Source: Bugulina stolonifera
Taxonomy: Eukaryota; Bryozoa; Gymnolaemata; Cheilostomatida; Bugulidae
Length of the DNA: 64,000 nucleotides
NCBI GenBank assembly: GCA_935421135.1
Contig: OW285191.1
Span: forward strand, 2,108,001-2,172,000
Reading direction: 5' to 3'
Position 1 is the stretch's first letter. Every line of letters begins with the position of its first letter. The translations under genes were made by a program, and so were the position numbers. Shown here piece by piece: positions 45,487-57,500 of the stretch. Below the pieces are notes generated by a model. The model saw nothing but the letters and a program-made list of their open reading frames with translations. It searched no databases and was not told the origin of the DNA.

Positions 45487-48400
45487 TCATTCATTTTTAA
45501 GTCCCATAATGACACCTGCTGACACACACTGACATATACTGACACACACTAACATATATACTGACGCACACTAACATATATACTGACGCACACTGACATA
45601 TACTGACACATACTGACATATACTGACACACACTGACATACATATATTGACACATATTGACACACACTGGCATATACTGACACACACTGACATACATATA
45701 TTGACACATATTGACACACACTGGCATACACTCACACCTATTGACACACACTAACATATACTGACACACACTAACATATACTGACACACACTGACATATA
45801 CTGACACACACTGACATATACTGACACACATTGACATATACTGACACACACTGACATACATATATTGACACATACTGACACACACTGGCATACACTTACG
45901 CCTATTGACACACACCAACATATACTGACACACACTAACATATATACTGACGCACACTGACATATACTGACACACACTGACATATACTGACACATACTGA
46001 CATATACTGACACGCACTGACATATACTGACACACACTGACATATACTGACACCTATTGACACACACTGACACCATTCATTGACTCACCTATGTCATCGT
46101 CTTCCTCCGCCTGCTCCAAACCATTAGCCTTCAGTGCTCTCTCCCATGGCGTGGAGTCGACCTTCTTTAACTTCAGTACAACCTTCCCCTCCTTCCACTA
46201 GAACAAACATTAATGGTGTGCAGTGTGGGTAGTTGTATACAGTATGTGTTGCAGTATAGTGGGTATACAGTATGTGTTACAGTATAGTGGGTATACAGTA
46301 TGTGTTGCAGTATAGTTGGTATACAGTATGTGTTGCAGTATAGTGGGTATACAGTATGTGTTACAGTATAGTGAGTATACAGTATGTGTTGCAGTATAGT
46401 GGGTATACAGTATGTGTTACAGTATAGTGGGTATACAGTATGTGTTACAGTATAGTGGGTATACAGTATGTGTTACAGTATAGTGGGTATACAGTATGTG
46501 TTACAGTATAGTGAGTATACAGTATGTGTTGCAGTATAGTTGGTATACAGTATGTGTTACAGTATAGTGGGTATACAGTATGTGTTACAGTATAGTGGGT
46601 ATACAGTATGTGTTACAGTATAGTGGGTATACAGTATGTGTTACAGTATAGTGGGTATACAGTATGTGTTACAGTATAGTGGGTATACAGTATGTGTTAC
46701 AGTATAGTGGGTATACAGTATGTGTTACAGTATAGTGGGTATACAGTATGTGTTACAGTACAGTGGGTATACAGTATGTGTTGCAGTATAGTTGGTATAC
46801 AGTATGTGTTGCAGTATAGTGGGTATACAGTATGTGTTACAGTACAGTGGGTATACAGTATGTGTTGCAGTATAGTTGGTATACAGTATGTGTTACAGTA
46901 TAGTGAGTATACAGTATGTGTTGCAGTATAGTTGGTATACAGTATGTGTTGCAGTATAGTGGGTATACAGTATGTGTTGCAGTATAGTGGGTATACAGTA
47001 TGTGTTACAGTATAGTGGGTAAACAGTATGTGTTGCAGTACAGCTGGTATACAGTATGTGTTACAGTATAGCTGGTATACAGTATGTGTTACAGTACAGC
47101 TGGTATACAGTATGTGTTGCAGTATAGTTGGTATACAGTATGTGTTACAGTACAGTGGGTATACAGTATGTGTTGCAGTATAGTTGGTATACAGTATGTG
47201 TTGCAGTATAGTGGGTATACAGTATGTGTTGCAGTATAGTTGGTATACAGTATGTGTTGCAGTACAGCTGGTATACAGTATGTGTTACAGTATAGTTGGT
47301 ATACAGTATGTGTTGCAGTATAGTGGGTATACAGTATGTGTTGCAGTATAGTGGGTATACAGTATGTGTTGCAGTATAGTTGGTATACAGTATGTGTTGC
47401 AGTATAGTTGGTATACAGTATGTGTTGCAGTATAGTGGGTCTACAGTATGTGTTACAGTATAGTGGGTATACAGTATGTGTTGCAGTATAGTTGGTATAC
47501 AGTATGTGTTGCAGTATAGTTGGTATACAGTATGTGTTGCAGTATAGTGGGTATACAGTATGTGTTGCAGTATAGTTGGTATACAGTATGTGTTGCAGTA
47601 CAGCTGGTATACAGTATGTGTTACAGTATAGTTGGTATACAGTATGTGTTGCAGTATAGTGGGTATACAGTATGTGTTGCAGTATAGTTGGTATACAGTA
47701 TGTGTTGCAGTACAGCTGGTATACAGTATGTGTTGCAGTATAGTGGGTATACAGTATGTGTTGCAGCACAGCTGGTATACAGTATGTGTTACAGTATAGT
47801 TGGTATACAGTATGTGTTGCAGTATAGTGGGTATACAGTATGTGTTGCAGTATAGTTGGTATACAGTATGTGTTGCAGTATAGTGGGTATACAGTATGTG
47901 TTGCAGTATAGTTGGTATACAGTATGTGTTGCAGTACAGCTGGTATACAGTATGTGTTGCAGTATAGTTGGTATACAGTATGTGTTACAGTATAGTGAGT
48001 ATACAGTATGTGTTACAGTATAGCTGGTATACAGTATGTGTTGCAGTATAGTGGGTATACAGTATGTGTTACAGTATAGTGGGTATACAGTATGTGTTAC
48101 AGTATAGTGGGTATACAGTATGTGTTGCAGTATAGCTGGTATACAGTATGTGTTGCAGTATAGTGGGTATACAGTATGTGTTACAGTATAGTGGGTATAC
48201 AGTATGTGTTACAGTATAGCTGGTATACAGTATGTGTTACAGTATAGTGAGTATACAGTATGTGTTACAGTATAGTGAGTATACAGTATGTGTTACAGTA
48301 TAGTGGGTATACAGTATGTGTTACAGTATAGTGGGTATACAGTATGTGTTACAGTATAGTGGGTATACAGTATGTGTTGCAGTATAGTGGGTATACAGTA

Positions 48401-49738
48401 TGTGTTGCAGTATAGTGGGTATACAGTATGTGTTGCAGTATAGTGGGTATACAGTATGTGTTGCAGTATAGTTGGTATACAGTATGTGTTGCAGTACAGC
48501 TGGTATACAGTATGTGTTACAGTATAGTTGGTATACAGTATGTGTTACAGTATAGTGGGTATACAGTATGTGTTACAGTATAGTTGGTATACAGTATGTG
48601 TTGCAGTATAGTGGGTATACAGTATGTGTTGCAGTATAGTGGGTATACAGTATGTGTTACAGTATAGTGGGTATACAGTATGTGTTACAGTATAGTGGGT
48701 ATACAGTATGTGTTACAGTATAGTGGGTATACAGTATGTGTTACAGTATAGTGGGTATACAGTATGTGTTACAGTATAGTTGGTATACAGTATGTGTTAC
48801 AGTATAGTGGGTATACACACAACATAACAATCAAATGGTATCATTGTAACTAAAAGCCTGTCAGGCCTCTTTGGCTGGTAAACAGGAAGATGTGATAATT
48901 AAAATTACTTCCTCTACAGGACAGAATACAATTATTAAGTACAATAGTATCAATTATAAGTAGATAATATAGTTACAGTGAGCGTATGTTGTAACCTACA
49001 CACTGTAGACTATATCATAACCATAGAACAAAGGGAGAGAAGACCAACCTTTATTTTGGAGTCATTAGGTAAAATATCTCCTGGTAATTCCTTTACTTTA
49101 TAGGCATATTTTACTGTTTTCTTACTCTTGGTCTTGCATTCCACATGGAAACTTAGTGATCTTGTAAAGGTGAGAGGAAGTGATGTCACATACAGTATAT
49201 ATAAACACAAAGTTACTGCCGGGTTTCACAAGTAACTCAATTATAGAGTCTCAGTTATACCCACCAGAGAGCTAAATATTCGAGGACATTGTAATTAAGT
49301 TATATCACGGCAAACTAAATGTAGATAAACAATAACATGAATGTTTAGGTATGAATCTACCTTGTATCAAAATGGTGATCGAAGTCGCCAGTTGCAGGTT
49401 TCTCAACTATTTTTCCGCCACTCAGTGACTTCTTGACCTTGAGCTCTGGGATAACACAGATGACCTCACACCAGCCCTCCGGCTTCTCATCACTTGGGGC
49501 CACTATAATGATAAACAGTTCCTTACAATCTAGCATACTGAACGTATGACACTTCATTTCAATGACAGAGACTTGTCAACTAGTACAATGATAAACACTG
49601 ATATATGAGTGGAGAAGTGAAAAGAATGTACATTGTAGATGATATGCCATCATATAATACGGTATTTGCATCTGGAGTGGGTGACGGCAACTTACCTCCA
49701 AGGGGTCCTCTAGCAGACTGATCTGGGGAGCTAGACAT
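45487..49738 (-). CDS. Small CS-domain-like protein (p23/CacyBP-type fold)
   Basis: Exons: 49738-49696, 49502-49361, 49160-49049, 46197-46089 and a weak last exon 45515-45487. Phases fit, giving about 146 residues. It starts MSSSPDQSARGPLG, then VAPSDEKPEGWCEVI, SFHVECKTKSKK, YKVKELPGDILPNDSKIK, and WKEGKVVLKLKKVDSTPWER, ending in an acidic tail (EQAEEDDDI). The beta-strand alternation plus LKLKKVxxxxW resembles CS domains, which in CacyBP, Sgt1 and p23 bind Hsp90 or Siah-type partners; the match is by eye. There is a possible 5' UTR splice (TTTCAG) just before the ATG. The gene is head-to-head with the USP38-like gene, 4.8 kb apart. The C-terminal exon (GVIMGLKNE, stop) is the least certain. 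Confidence 0.6.
45505..46075. repeat. Minisatellite of ACTGACACACACTGACATAT type
   Basis: Units of about 20-22 bp with TGACACACACTGACATATAC. It fills intron 4 of the CS-domain-like gene and abuts the putative last-exon acceptor. Confidence 0.95.
46230..48820. repeat. 2.6-kb array of a 28-bp unit, about 92 copies
   Basis: The unit is GTATACAGTATGTGTTACAG followed by TATAGTGG, with TTGCAG and GTTG/GCTG variants interspersed. It occupies almost all of the intron between exons 4 and 3 of the CS-domain-like gene. Confidence 0.98.
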
Positions 49739-50340
49739 CTCTTCCTGAAATAGTTATATAAGGTGTAGGATAATCAGAATTGTGTTGAAGAATGTTGAAC
49801 AAATAACACAAAGTTGGGCTGGACCAAGGAAGTCCACCTACTACTATTATTACGATTAGTAATGGGGTGACTTGATAGTACTAGATGTTCACGTCTGCCA
49901 ACATGAACATTGAATGACAATTACCAGTCACCAGGTATGAGTTCATCCAATCAGGCGAACAATGTCATGCTACAGTAATAAAACATCTGAAGTCAATGCA
50001 GTTGATAGAGCAAAGAAGTCTCCATTTTCTGAGATCATTACAGTAGGGTCCACAAGTTTTTCAGCATACTGCTGTCAAAAATAATAATTACAAATTCAAA
50101 ACAAAAGCAGAAGCTCTAATTAAATTAGATCAAGTTCATAATAATAAGCAAATTATATTTTTTGTAGCCAAAATAAACAAAATCCAAAATTAAAATGAGT
50201 CATGAAAATCCAATTTAGTAATAAATAACTGGGCTGTTTTGGGTATTATGAGACCTATTACATTTTTATGGTATGGACCAAAGGTTATATTACAAATATA
50301 TAAATACAACAAAGAAAATTAAGACTGGAAAGTTACGTAC
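49739..50340. other. Upstream flank of the CS-domain-like gene
   Basis: AT-rich, no exon seen. The left edge holds the probable 5' UTR and promoter of the minus-strand gene. Confidence 0.45.
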
Positions 50341-50700
50341 AGGGTGTCCATAAAGTCCTGATACAACTTAAAAAAATTATTACTAAGCCTGTTGTTGAGA
50401 TATCTTAACCAGATTTTTTATTTTCATCCTTGATTAGTAAAATCTTTTTTCAACCTGAGTTAATACACCTCTATATGGGCACCATTAGTTACACGATGAA
50501 CATCAAGGTGATATTCCGTTTTTTGCCGTGTTTGCTGTAGGATATCATAATCAATGGTGGCAATGGTATTATAAATCCTTTTTTTCAAGTCAGTTAGGCC
50601 ATGAACCATTGTTTTATAAATGATATCGTTCACATAACCCCACAGAAAGAAGTCTAAGGATGTTAATTCAAGCAACAGTTTGTGGCTCATTAAAAAGGCT
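50341..50700 (-). pseudogene. Tc1/mariner-type transposase C-terminal relic, copy 1
   Basis: It begins with the terminal motif GGGTGTCCATAAAGTCC. On the minus strand it reads LTSLDFFLWGYVNDIIYKTM, then DLKKRI and ATNGAH-like TNGAHIEVY before a stop. P/TSLDFFLWGYV is the usual context of the last catalytic Asp in mariner-like transposases. Only the C-terminal part remains. Confidence 0.75.
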
Positions 50701-51100
50701 CATAACTTGAAGGCTAATGCATATAAATTTTATGCTGGCCATGTCCAACATACATGTATCATTAGGTTGAAATATTCACAGGGCAGCTGCAAGTTGCAAT
50801 GAATAGAAATAACTATAATCAAAATCAATGGAATTATAATCATAGGTAGTAAATTTTTCACTACCAAATAACGACATTTTGCTTTGAAATTTAGTTATAT
50901 TTAGTTACACCATTTCACTAAAACCAAAATAGTAGCTCAATGATTCTATAAAAAACCCAAGTTAAATATGAAAAGAATTGCATTATAACTTGACTTGCAG
51001 TTGATCTAGATAACTTGACAGAACTTGAGCTTTTGGGAACATGTAACTTGAAGCCCTGTTTAATCACTAAAACAAATTGGCTTGCAAGGTGAAGAGTCAC

Positions 51101-52229
51101 CAGAGCTGGGTCCAAGTTGAAATTAAAGTTGTGTCATCTCTAAAATTTTGGAGGAAAGTCAAGTTAAAGTCAAGTCAGTGCTGCCTCAAGTCAAGACTCA
51201 GTGCTGCCTGAGTCAAGAACACAAACCCACGAGCATGTCGTAATGACTTATTCAACTCAATCCCAATCACAAACAGCAGTACGCTGTAGTAATATGAACT
51301 ACTGTCTAAAACACACTGTTAAACTGAGGTAGGCCTACTCCCCTTACTACATTCAAGAGTATTCTATTGTTAAAAAGTGTTCAAAGGAGAGTCAAGTCAA
51401 ATCAGTCGTCATGCAAGTCACAAGTCAAGTCATGTTGTGTGTGTGTTCAGTAAACTATGTGCACAGTCATCATCTGTATTGTTATCATTAGGAGTTACGC
51501 CACTCTGCTTATGTGTACATTGTATTCACCACTTCCATCACGACCTAAATTACTGACCCCATGCCAATTTGCAAAAGTACTATTCGGCACACATCCGTCA
51601 GATTCGCGAACACACCGGCCTGGGCCAGAAGCGAAATTGTCATTTTCGCGAGAAGTCAGGTGTGCCGATGAGCTAGGGATGGTTTTGCCTGGCCAAGAAA
51701 AATCCTAAGCTAATAGCCCTTCTGGCCTAGGTCGGACGGGCATCTTGTGGTTTTTATTTGCGACCCGGGTCCGTCCAAGAGGTCGCCAAGACACCTTTAC
51801 ACTACACTAACACTACTTACTGTGTGTGTACTTATGACTATCCTATGCACTGTGTAGTCTCACGTACACACAGCCTAGATGTTACTTGCGTTCTGTATCC
51901 TCAGAGCTAATTTTGATAACATAGCCGGAGTGCTGCCAGTAGCACTGATAAAGTAGAAATGATAAAATAGCCTAATCATAATGGGTAGACAATTACTGAA
52001 TTAGGATGTGTTTTCCATGTTGATGTACAAAATTTTCATCCACCAGTCACCGCGTCGACTTGGTAGACCCCAAGTCAAAGTCACAAATCATTTAGGTTTC
52101 CAAGTCAAGTAAAGTCAGATCGATATGCAAGCCTAAGTCAAGTAAGGTCTGAAAGTTGGTAAGTTGTCAAGTCAAGTCGACTTGTGACTTGACTTGGCAA
52201 ATCAAATCTATGACTTGGGCCCAGCTCTG
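51101..52229. mobile_element. hAT-like element with AAGTC-rich subterminal repeats, copy 2
   Basis: Ends CAGAGCTGGGTCCAAGTT and GACTTGGGCCCAGCTCTG are flanked by AGAGTCAC (51093-51100) and AGAGTCCC (52230-52237), 7 of 8 identical. Subterminal AAGTCAAGTC arrays occur as in copy 1 (15778-16881), but the interior differs and holds a nested element at about 51530-51795. Confidence 0.8.
51530..51795. mobile_element. Nested copy of the GGTGTCTTCGCGAC-ended element
   Basis: GGCACACATCCGTCA, GGTGTGCCGATGAGCTAGGG and GACCCGGGTCC match the element at 17432 closely. The right end GGTCGCCAAGACACC is kept; the left end is degraded. Confidence 0.75.
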
Positions 52230-53110
52230 AGAGTCCCAACTAAGAGATATTTATGTCAACTTGAGTTTCCAAACAAAACTTGCAGACATTACTGGTAGGA
52301 TGTAAGTATAATGATTAATATTAGAGCCACAGGAGGTCCAGTTTGCTAATTTTACCCGAGCTACTATATAGTTCACGCGGAAATGAACTAGATTGTTGGT
52401 GTTGCATAGGTGTGGTTTGTCTCTAGAACTGTTTCACCAGAGTTTCAGTAAATTATTTACCTGCGACTAGCTGTATATGCGCAAAAACACAGTGAGATCT
52501 TTGGAATTTTACAATGAGATCAAACATACAGCCTGAGATTTGGCATAAGTTAATCAAAAAAGGCTAGGGAGACAATTGGCGGTCCCGTTCTGATAAATGC
52601 CAGATTATAAGAGACTTCAGCTAAATCACACTTTCAAAATTGCATATTAGACTTAGTTTGAATTTAGAGCAATAATTTTGGCAGTAATATAATAGTAATA
52701 CGGTAGTTATGGTTGAATTGACTTGAAATTATTTCCGTCAAGATCGTACTCTGTACTTAAAAAGGTGGGAACCCTAATATTTATATAAAGCATAAAATAG
52801 GTATATTATATTTATATAATATAAATAAATATAATTAATATAAACATTTATTATTAATTATAAAATAATTATTAATTATTATAATTTTAATAAATGTATT
52901 TATAGTATTTCATTATAATATTATAATAAATATTATAATTATTATAGGTTATATTTAATTTCTATATTAATGTTATTTATTCAAAAATAAAATAATTTTC
53001 TTATAATTGATAATTATTAATAATAATTATTATGTAATAATAAAATTATTTATTTTTAAGTATGTAATTTTTGTTATTTAGTTCTTACCTCAATTCTTAC
53101 CTCATTGAAT
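52230..53110. other. AT-rich intergenic DNA
   Basis: From 52780 to 53070 it is almost pure A/T low-complexity sequence. Nothing coding is seen. Confidence 0.6.
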
Positions 53111-53244
53111 TTAGGACACTCTAACTCCACCAAAATGGTGCAAAAATAGAGGGCTTCCTATGTTTAAGATAAAGGTAAAAAACAGTGGTTTTGCAGTTTT
53201 CCAGTATTTTGCTGTTTTACAATTTTTAGATTGGGATTGAGGAG

Positions 53245-53745
53245 GCGCTATCCTTGGATTTCGTATGGTTCTTGGTAGAAAACTGGTATGATAGATATGT
53301 GATGCAGTATAGATTGAGGTAGGTTCTCCTCTTTCCGCAGCTCTTGTTAGTACAGGGAGTTGACATTTGCTGTTTATGACTTCACCATATGCAGAGGATA
53401 GGGCTTCATGTTTGTCTTCTTGTGAGAGAATTCTCATTAAAAGAGAGTGTCTGTGATTTTTTCTCCTGTCTTTTAATGTTTGTAGTCCAAGATCAGCACG
53501 TCCTCTTGAGATGCCATGCCGTCCTTTGATGTTCTTTACAAATTTAAGGGCTTTGTTTTGTACATGCTCCACCTCATTGCTTGTACTAGTTTCTGCTGGG
53601 TCCCACAGAACATCAGCATACTCAAGAATGGGACGGCAGAGGCTTGTGTATGCTAGTAGTTTTGCGTGTTCGGGAGCATCATGGAGTGTGTACTTAATAC
53701 ATCCCGATGTCTTATTCGCAGTATTGACTTTATTGGATATATGGT
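53245..53745 (-). pseudogene. Non-LTR retrotransposon reverse transcriptase, C-terminal fragment
   Basis: A minus-strand open frame of about 165 residues reads ISNKVNTANKTSGCIKY, then LCRPILEYADVLWDPAETST, VEHVQNKALKFVKNIKGRHG and HTSFLPRTIRN. The R-P-x-LEYAxxxWxP and VQNxAxxF motifs mark the end of CR1/Jockey-like reverse transcriptases. The frame is uninterrupted but lacks the catalytic palm. It is related to the fragment at 16092-16442. Confidence 0.85.
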
Positions 53746-54571
53746 TTGACTGAATTATTAAATATGTTGCGACATTATAGCCCTACCATCTATTGGACTA
53801 AACATTTTCATCAGATCACGATCATCGTAATTCACCAGCCTAAGCTTATCCATAATAAACATAATAAATATCAAATAGGCTTAAATCAATCTATTCAACT
53901 CCTATTTCATCTTTCAAACGATTCCTTCCATGATCATATATTATGTAAGTTGTATTGTGATTATGACTGTCACCCACCTAGGGTTCTTTCACAAGACTGA
54001 TGCAGCACCTACTTCATCTGCTTGCTTGGTTTTTGGAGAATAGCTTAGTAACGGCCTACTGAGTGGTCTCCCGTCGTATAGCTACGTGTATATCAGTGTG
54101 TGTGTGTGTGTGGTTGTATCCATTTTATTTAGTTTTTGCTTTTTTGATATGTTTTCTGTTTAATGGATAACTGTTTCGGAATGCACTTGCAACACAATAC
54201 CAGTTTGAACTGGTGCGATGAATTCAGACATAGGTTGATATGTATTGTGCATGCAGCATTTGCTGGGCACTTGGTTGGCTGAAGGTCAGCTTCTAGGCTA
54301 TATGAAAGCTTCTAAGTTGACAACCAGAGTAGAATGTGTAGAAGTAGCCCGAGGGCATTTGGAATTGTGTTACAATAAGTTACAGTGGATACAGATAGTT
54401 TGATATGGCGATGTCTGTCAGGATTAGGCCTGGATCTTGCTGTGTAAGTCACTGTATCGTAGACGTATAATTCACCACTCTCCAAAATTGTTTGTTTCTT
54501 GCATGTTTTATTCACAAGCTTTGATTTTATAGAAATAGAATATAAGAGTAATCGCCTGCCTACAAGTAGCT
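53746..54571. other. Flank upstream of the USP38-like gene
   Basis: It has a short GT microsatellite at about 54095-54112 and no exon candidate. The last 200 bases are the likely promoter/5' UTR of the gene starting at 54572. Confidence 0.5.
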
Positions 54572-57500
54572 ATGGATAAGATATTTAATGGAGTGATGCA
54601 AGCTCAAAATATCAGTGAGCTGCAGAGGGAAAAGGTATTGGGACTTGTTAAGCGCAGTGCCACATTCCCACATGGTAGTGAGGAAGTGAAAGCAGTGCTT
54701 ACCTCCTCACTCTCTTATTGGCTAAATGCAGACAGTACCTTGGACAATGCTCAACTTTCCTCAGCTGTGTTCAAATGCTGGTCGGACAATCGGGTTGATA
54801 TGATGCTGAAAGTATTAACTACAGAACTAACGGAATATTGTGACAATTCCAATACTTTACTGGCAGTCGATCAACTCCTTAGTTTGTTAAGTCACTGCTT
54901 AGGAGCATTACGTAATAGAGGGGCTATCAGCACTGCATATACAAAATGTACTCTCTCTAACGAACTAGGGACACCAGATGATGTGCTGCCTTTGGTCTCT
55001 AGTTTCCTGTCTTTGGTGTCTAACAAAGTGATCATGTATATGCTGACACCCACGCTGGACTTGGCACATCTCTCTAATATATCTAGTTTGCTGTTAGAAT
55101 ATCCAGCTGTTATTCCCTATGACAATGTGGTGGCCTTATCTTGTGGTCTGGTTAAACAACTGAGTATAGCCACACTACAGGTAGATGTCCGACAAGAGGA
55201 CTGTAACATTGCATTCATACGCCATGCGCTTCGAACCTGCAAACTAGTCAAGTACTTGTGGTTCAAGTCGGACTCTCACAAGCAGACAATTCTTCTCTCC
55301 CTCCAGACGCTCTTCCATATTGTGTCAGCCAATCAGCAAACAGATAATGTGTCTGTTGCCCTGAGTACCATCCTACAGTCGGTGCCCCAGGTTCGTATGC
55401 TCCATATTCTTTTATACGAGATAATCCCCATGTTACCTCGTCAACTGTGGTCTTCATCATTTCAGTAATATTTGAGTTTGTGTATCATGTCTTTCAGGAC
55501 TCTGTGAGCTGAATGTTCTTTATATGTTCAGTTTATGTGTTCCAGACTATGATAGATGAGGTCTGTATGAATCTAGTGAAAGATTCCAACGTCACGGATG
55601 ATCAGATAACCAATGCGTTACGTCACATGATTACATGGCTTCAGTGGCCGAAGCACGTTACTCTACATCTATGGATTATAAAGATATGTTTGTAAGTTAT
55701 CTACCCCTGTATAATATAAACAATGTTTGTAAGTTATCTACCCCTGTATAATATAAACAATGTTTGTAAGTTATCTACTCCTGTATAATATAAACAATGT
55801 TTGTAAGTTATCTACTTCTGTATAGTTTTGTCAAACCATCTTTGTAAGTTACCTTCCCCTGTATTTTATAGGTTTCGGTTTTGTTAGTTATCTAATCCTT
55901 TATAATACAAACGTATGTTAGCTACTCTTGTATTATAAATGCATGTTTGTCAGTTACTTGTATTCTACATGTACATGTATAAATATAATAGGTATATCTG
56001 ACCTAATATTGTTTTAGAATTATGTCAGTTAATATTTGTAAGTTATCTTCTCCTGTATTATATAGACAATATTTGCAAGTTATCTACTCTTGTATTGTTA
56101 TCATTAATATTTTAGCTGTCTGGCAGAAAGTGGTAGACAGATAATACTGTTTGAGATAACAGATGAGATGGCTCTGTCTATAGCCAGTAAACTCTGGTAT
56201 AAACACATTCAGTCCACAGTACTGGAGGTATTCACTACCCTCCTTCTCTTCCATCATAAGTGCCCCCAGGCTTTCCACCGCTCTCTACCTCTACTAGTAA
56301 GTTACAAGTAGTATATACTATATAATACATGTATATACTATATAATGCTTAGTATATACTATATAATACATGTATATACTATATAATGCTTAGTATATAC
56401 TATATAATACATGTATATACTATGTAATGCTTAGTATATACTATATAATGCATGTATATACTATATAATGCTTAGTATATACTATATAATACATGTATAT
56501 ACTATGTAATGCTTAGTATATACTATATAATACATGTATATACTATATAATGCTTAGTATATACTATATAATACATGTATATACTATATAATGCTTAGTA
56601 TATACTATATAATACATGTATATACTATATAATGCTTAGTATATACTATATAATGCTTAGTATATACTATATAATGCTTAGTATATACTATATAATGCAT
56701 GTATATACTATGTAATGCTTAGTATAAACTATATAATGCTTGTATATACTATATAATGCATGTATATACTATATACTCAGTTGTGTATATACATGTATAT
56801 GTAGGCTCACTAAGTGATATATGCCCAATGTATATACTGCAACCACACACTGTACTATAACAGGTAAAAGCATTTGATGAAATGAAGGAAAAGGAGTTAA
56901 AGGAACAGCTGTCTGAGCTGATACAGACCCTCATGTACCTTCACCCCGGCTACCCTGAGCTGTATCACCCCCTAACTACACTCCTGTCAGACTATCAGGT
57001 GCTTTCAGAGTCTTGTATGCAGACAACTCTCAACAGATTTACTTACTCTATGTACACCAGTTAGTACTACTAGTTATATACTATATATATACTCTATGTA
57101 CACCAGTTAGTACTACTAGTTATATACTATATATATACTCTATGTACACCAGTTAGTACTACTAGTTATATACTATATATATACTCTATGTACACCAGTT
57201 AGTACTACTAGTTATATACTATATATATACTCTATGTACACCAGTTAGTACTACTAGTTAATACATCATGTACAATGTATGTGCATGTGTAGAGTTATCT
57301 TCTCTCATTAACTCTACTCGTGTGCACCACAGCCTGTGATCCAACCGCTCTCTGTGTTCTGTATTAGTCGACAGTAGGTGAACACATGGCTCAGTGTTCA
57401 GGGGGAGATAACACTCAACAGCTGCATAGTATACATGTATGTATGAATTGCATCATCCGTGTTGATGTGCTGTTACTCACAACCAGCTACCTTGTTTGTT

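Noticed and set aside
45497..46076. Cys/Val/Tyr-rich repeat proteins on the minus strand
   Set aside because: Translation of the TGACACACACTGACATAT array between two splice sites.
46692..47769. Open frame of 226 residues on the minus strand
   Set aside because: The 28-bp array gives periodic frames when read over three units (84 bp). It lies inside an intron of the CS-domain-like gene.
46230..48820. CRISPR-like array
   Set aside because: Repeats are directly contiguous without unique spacers and the genome is eukaryotic; this is a minisatellite.
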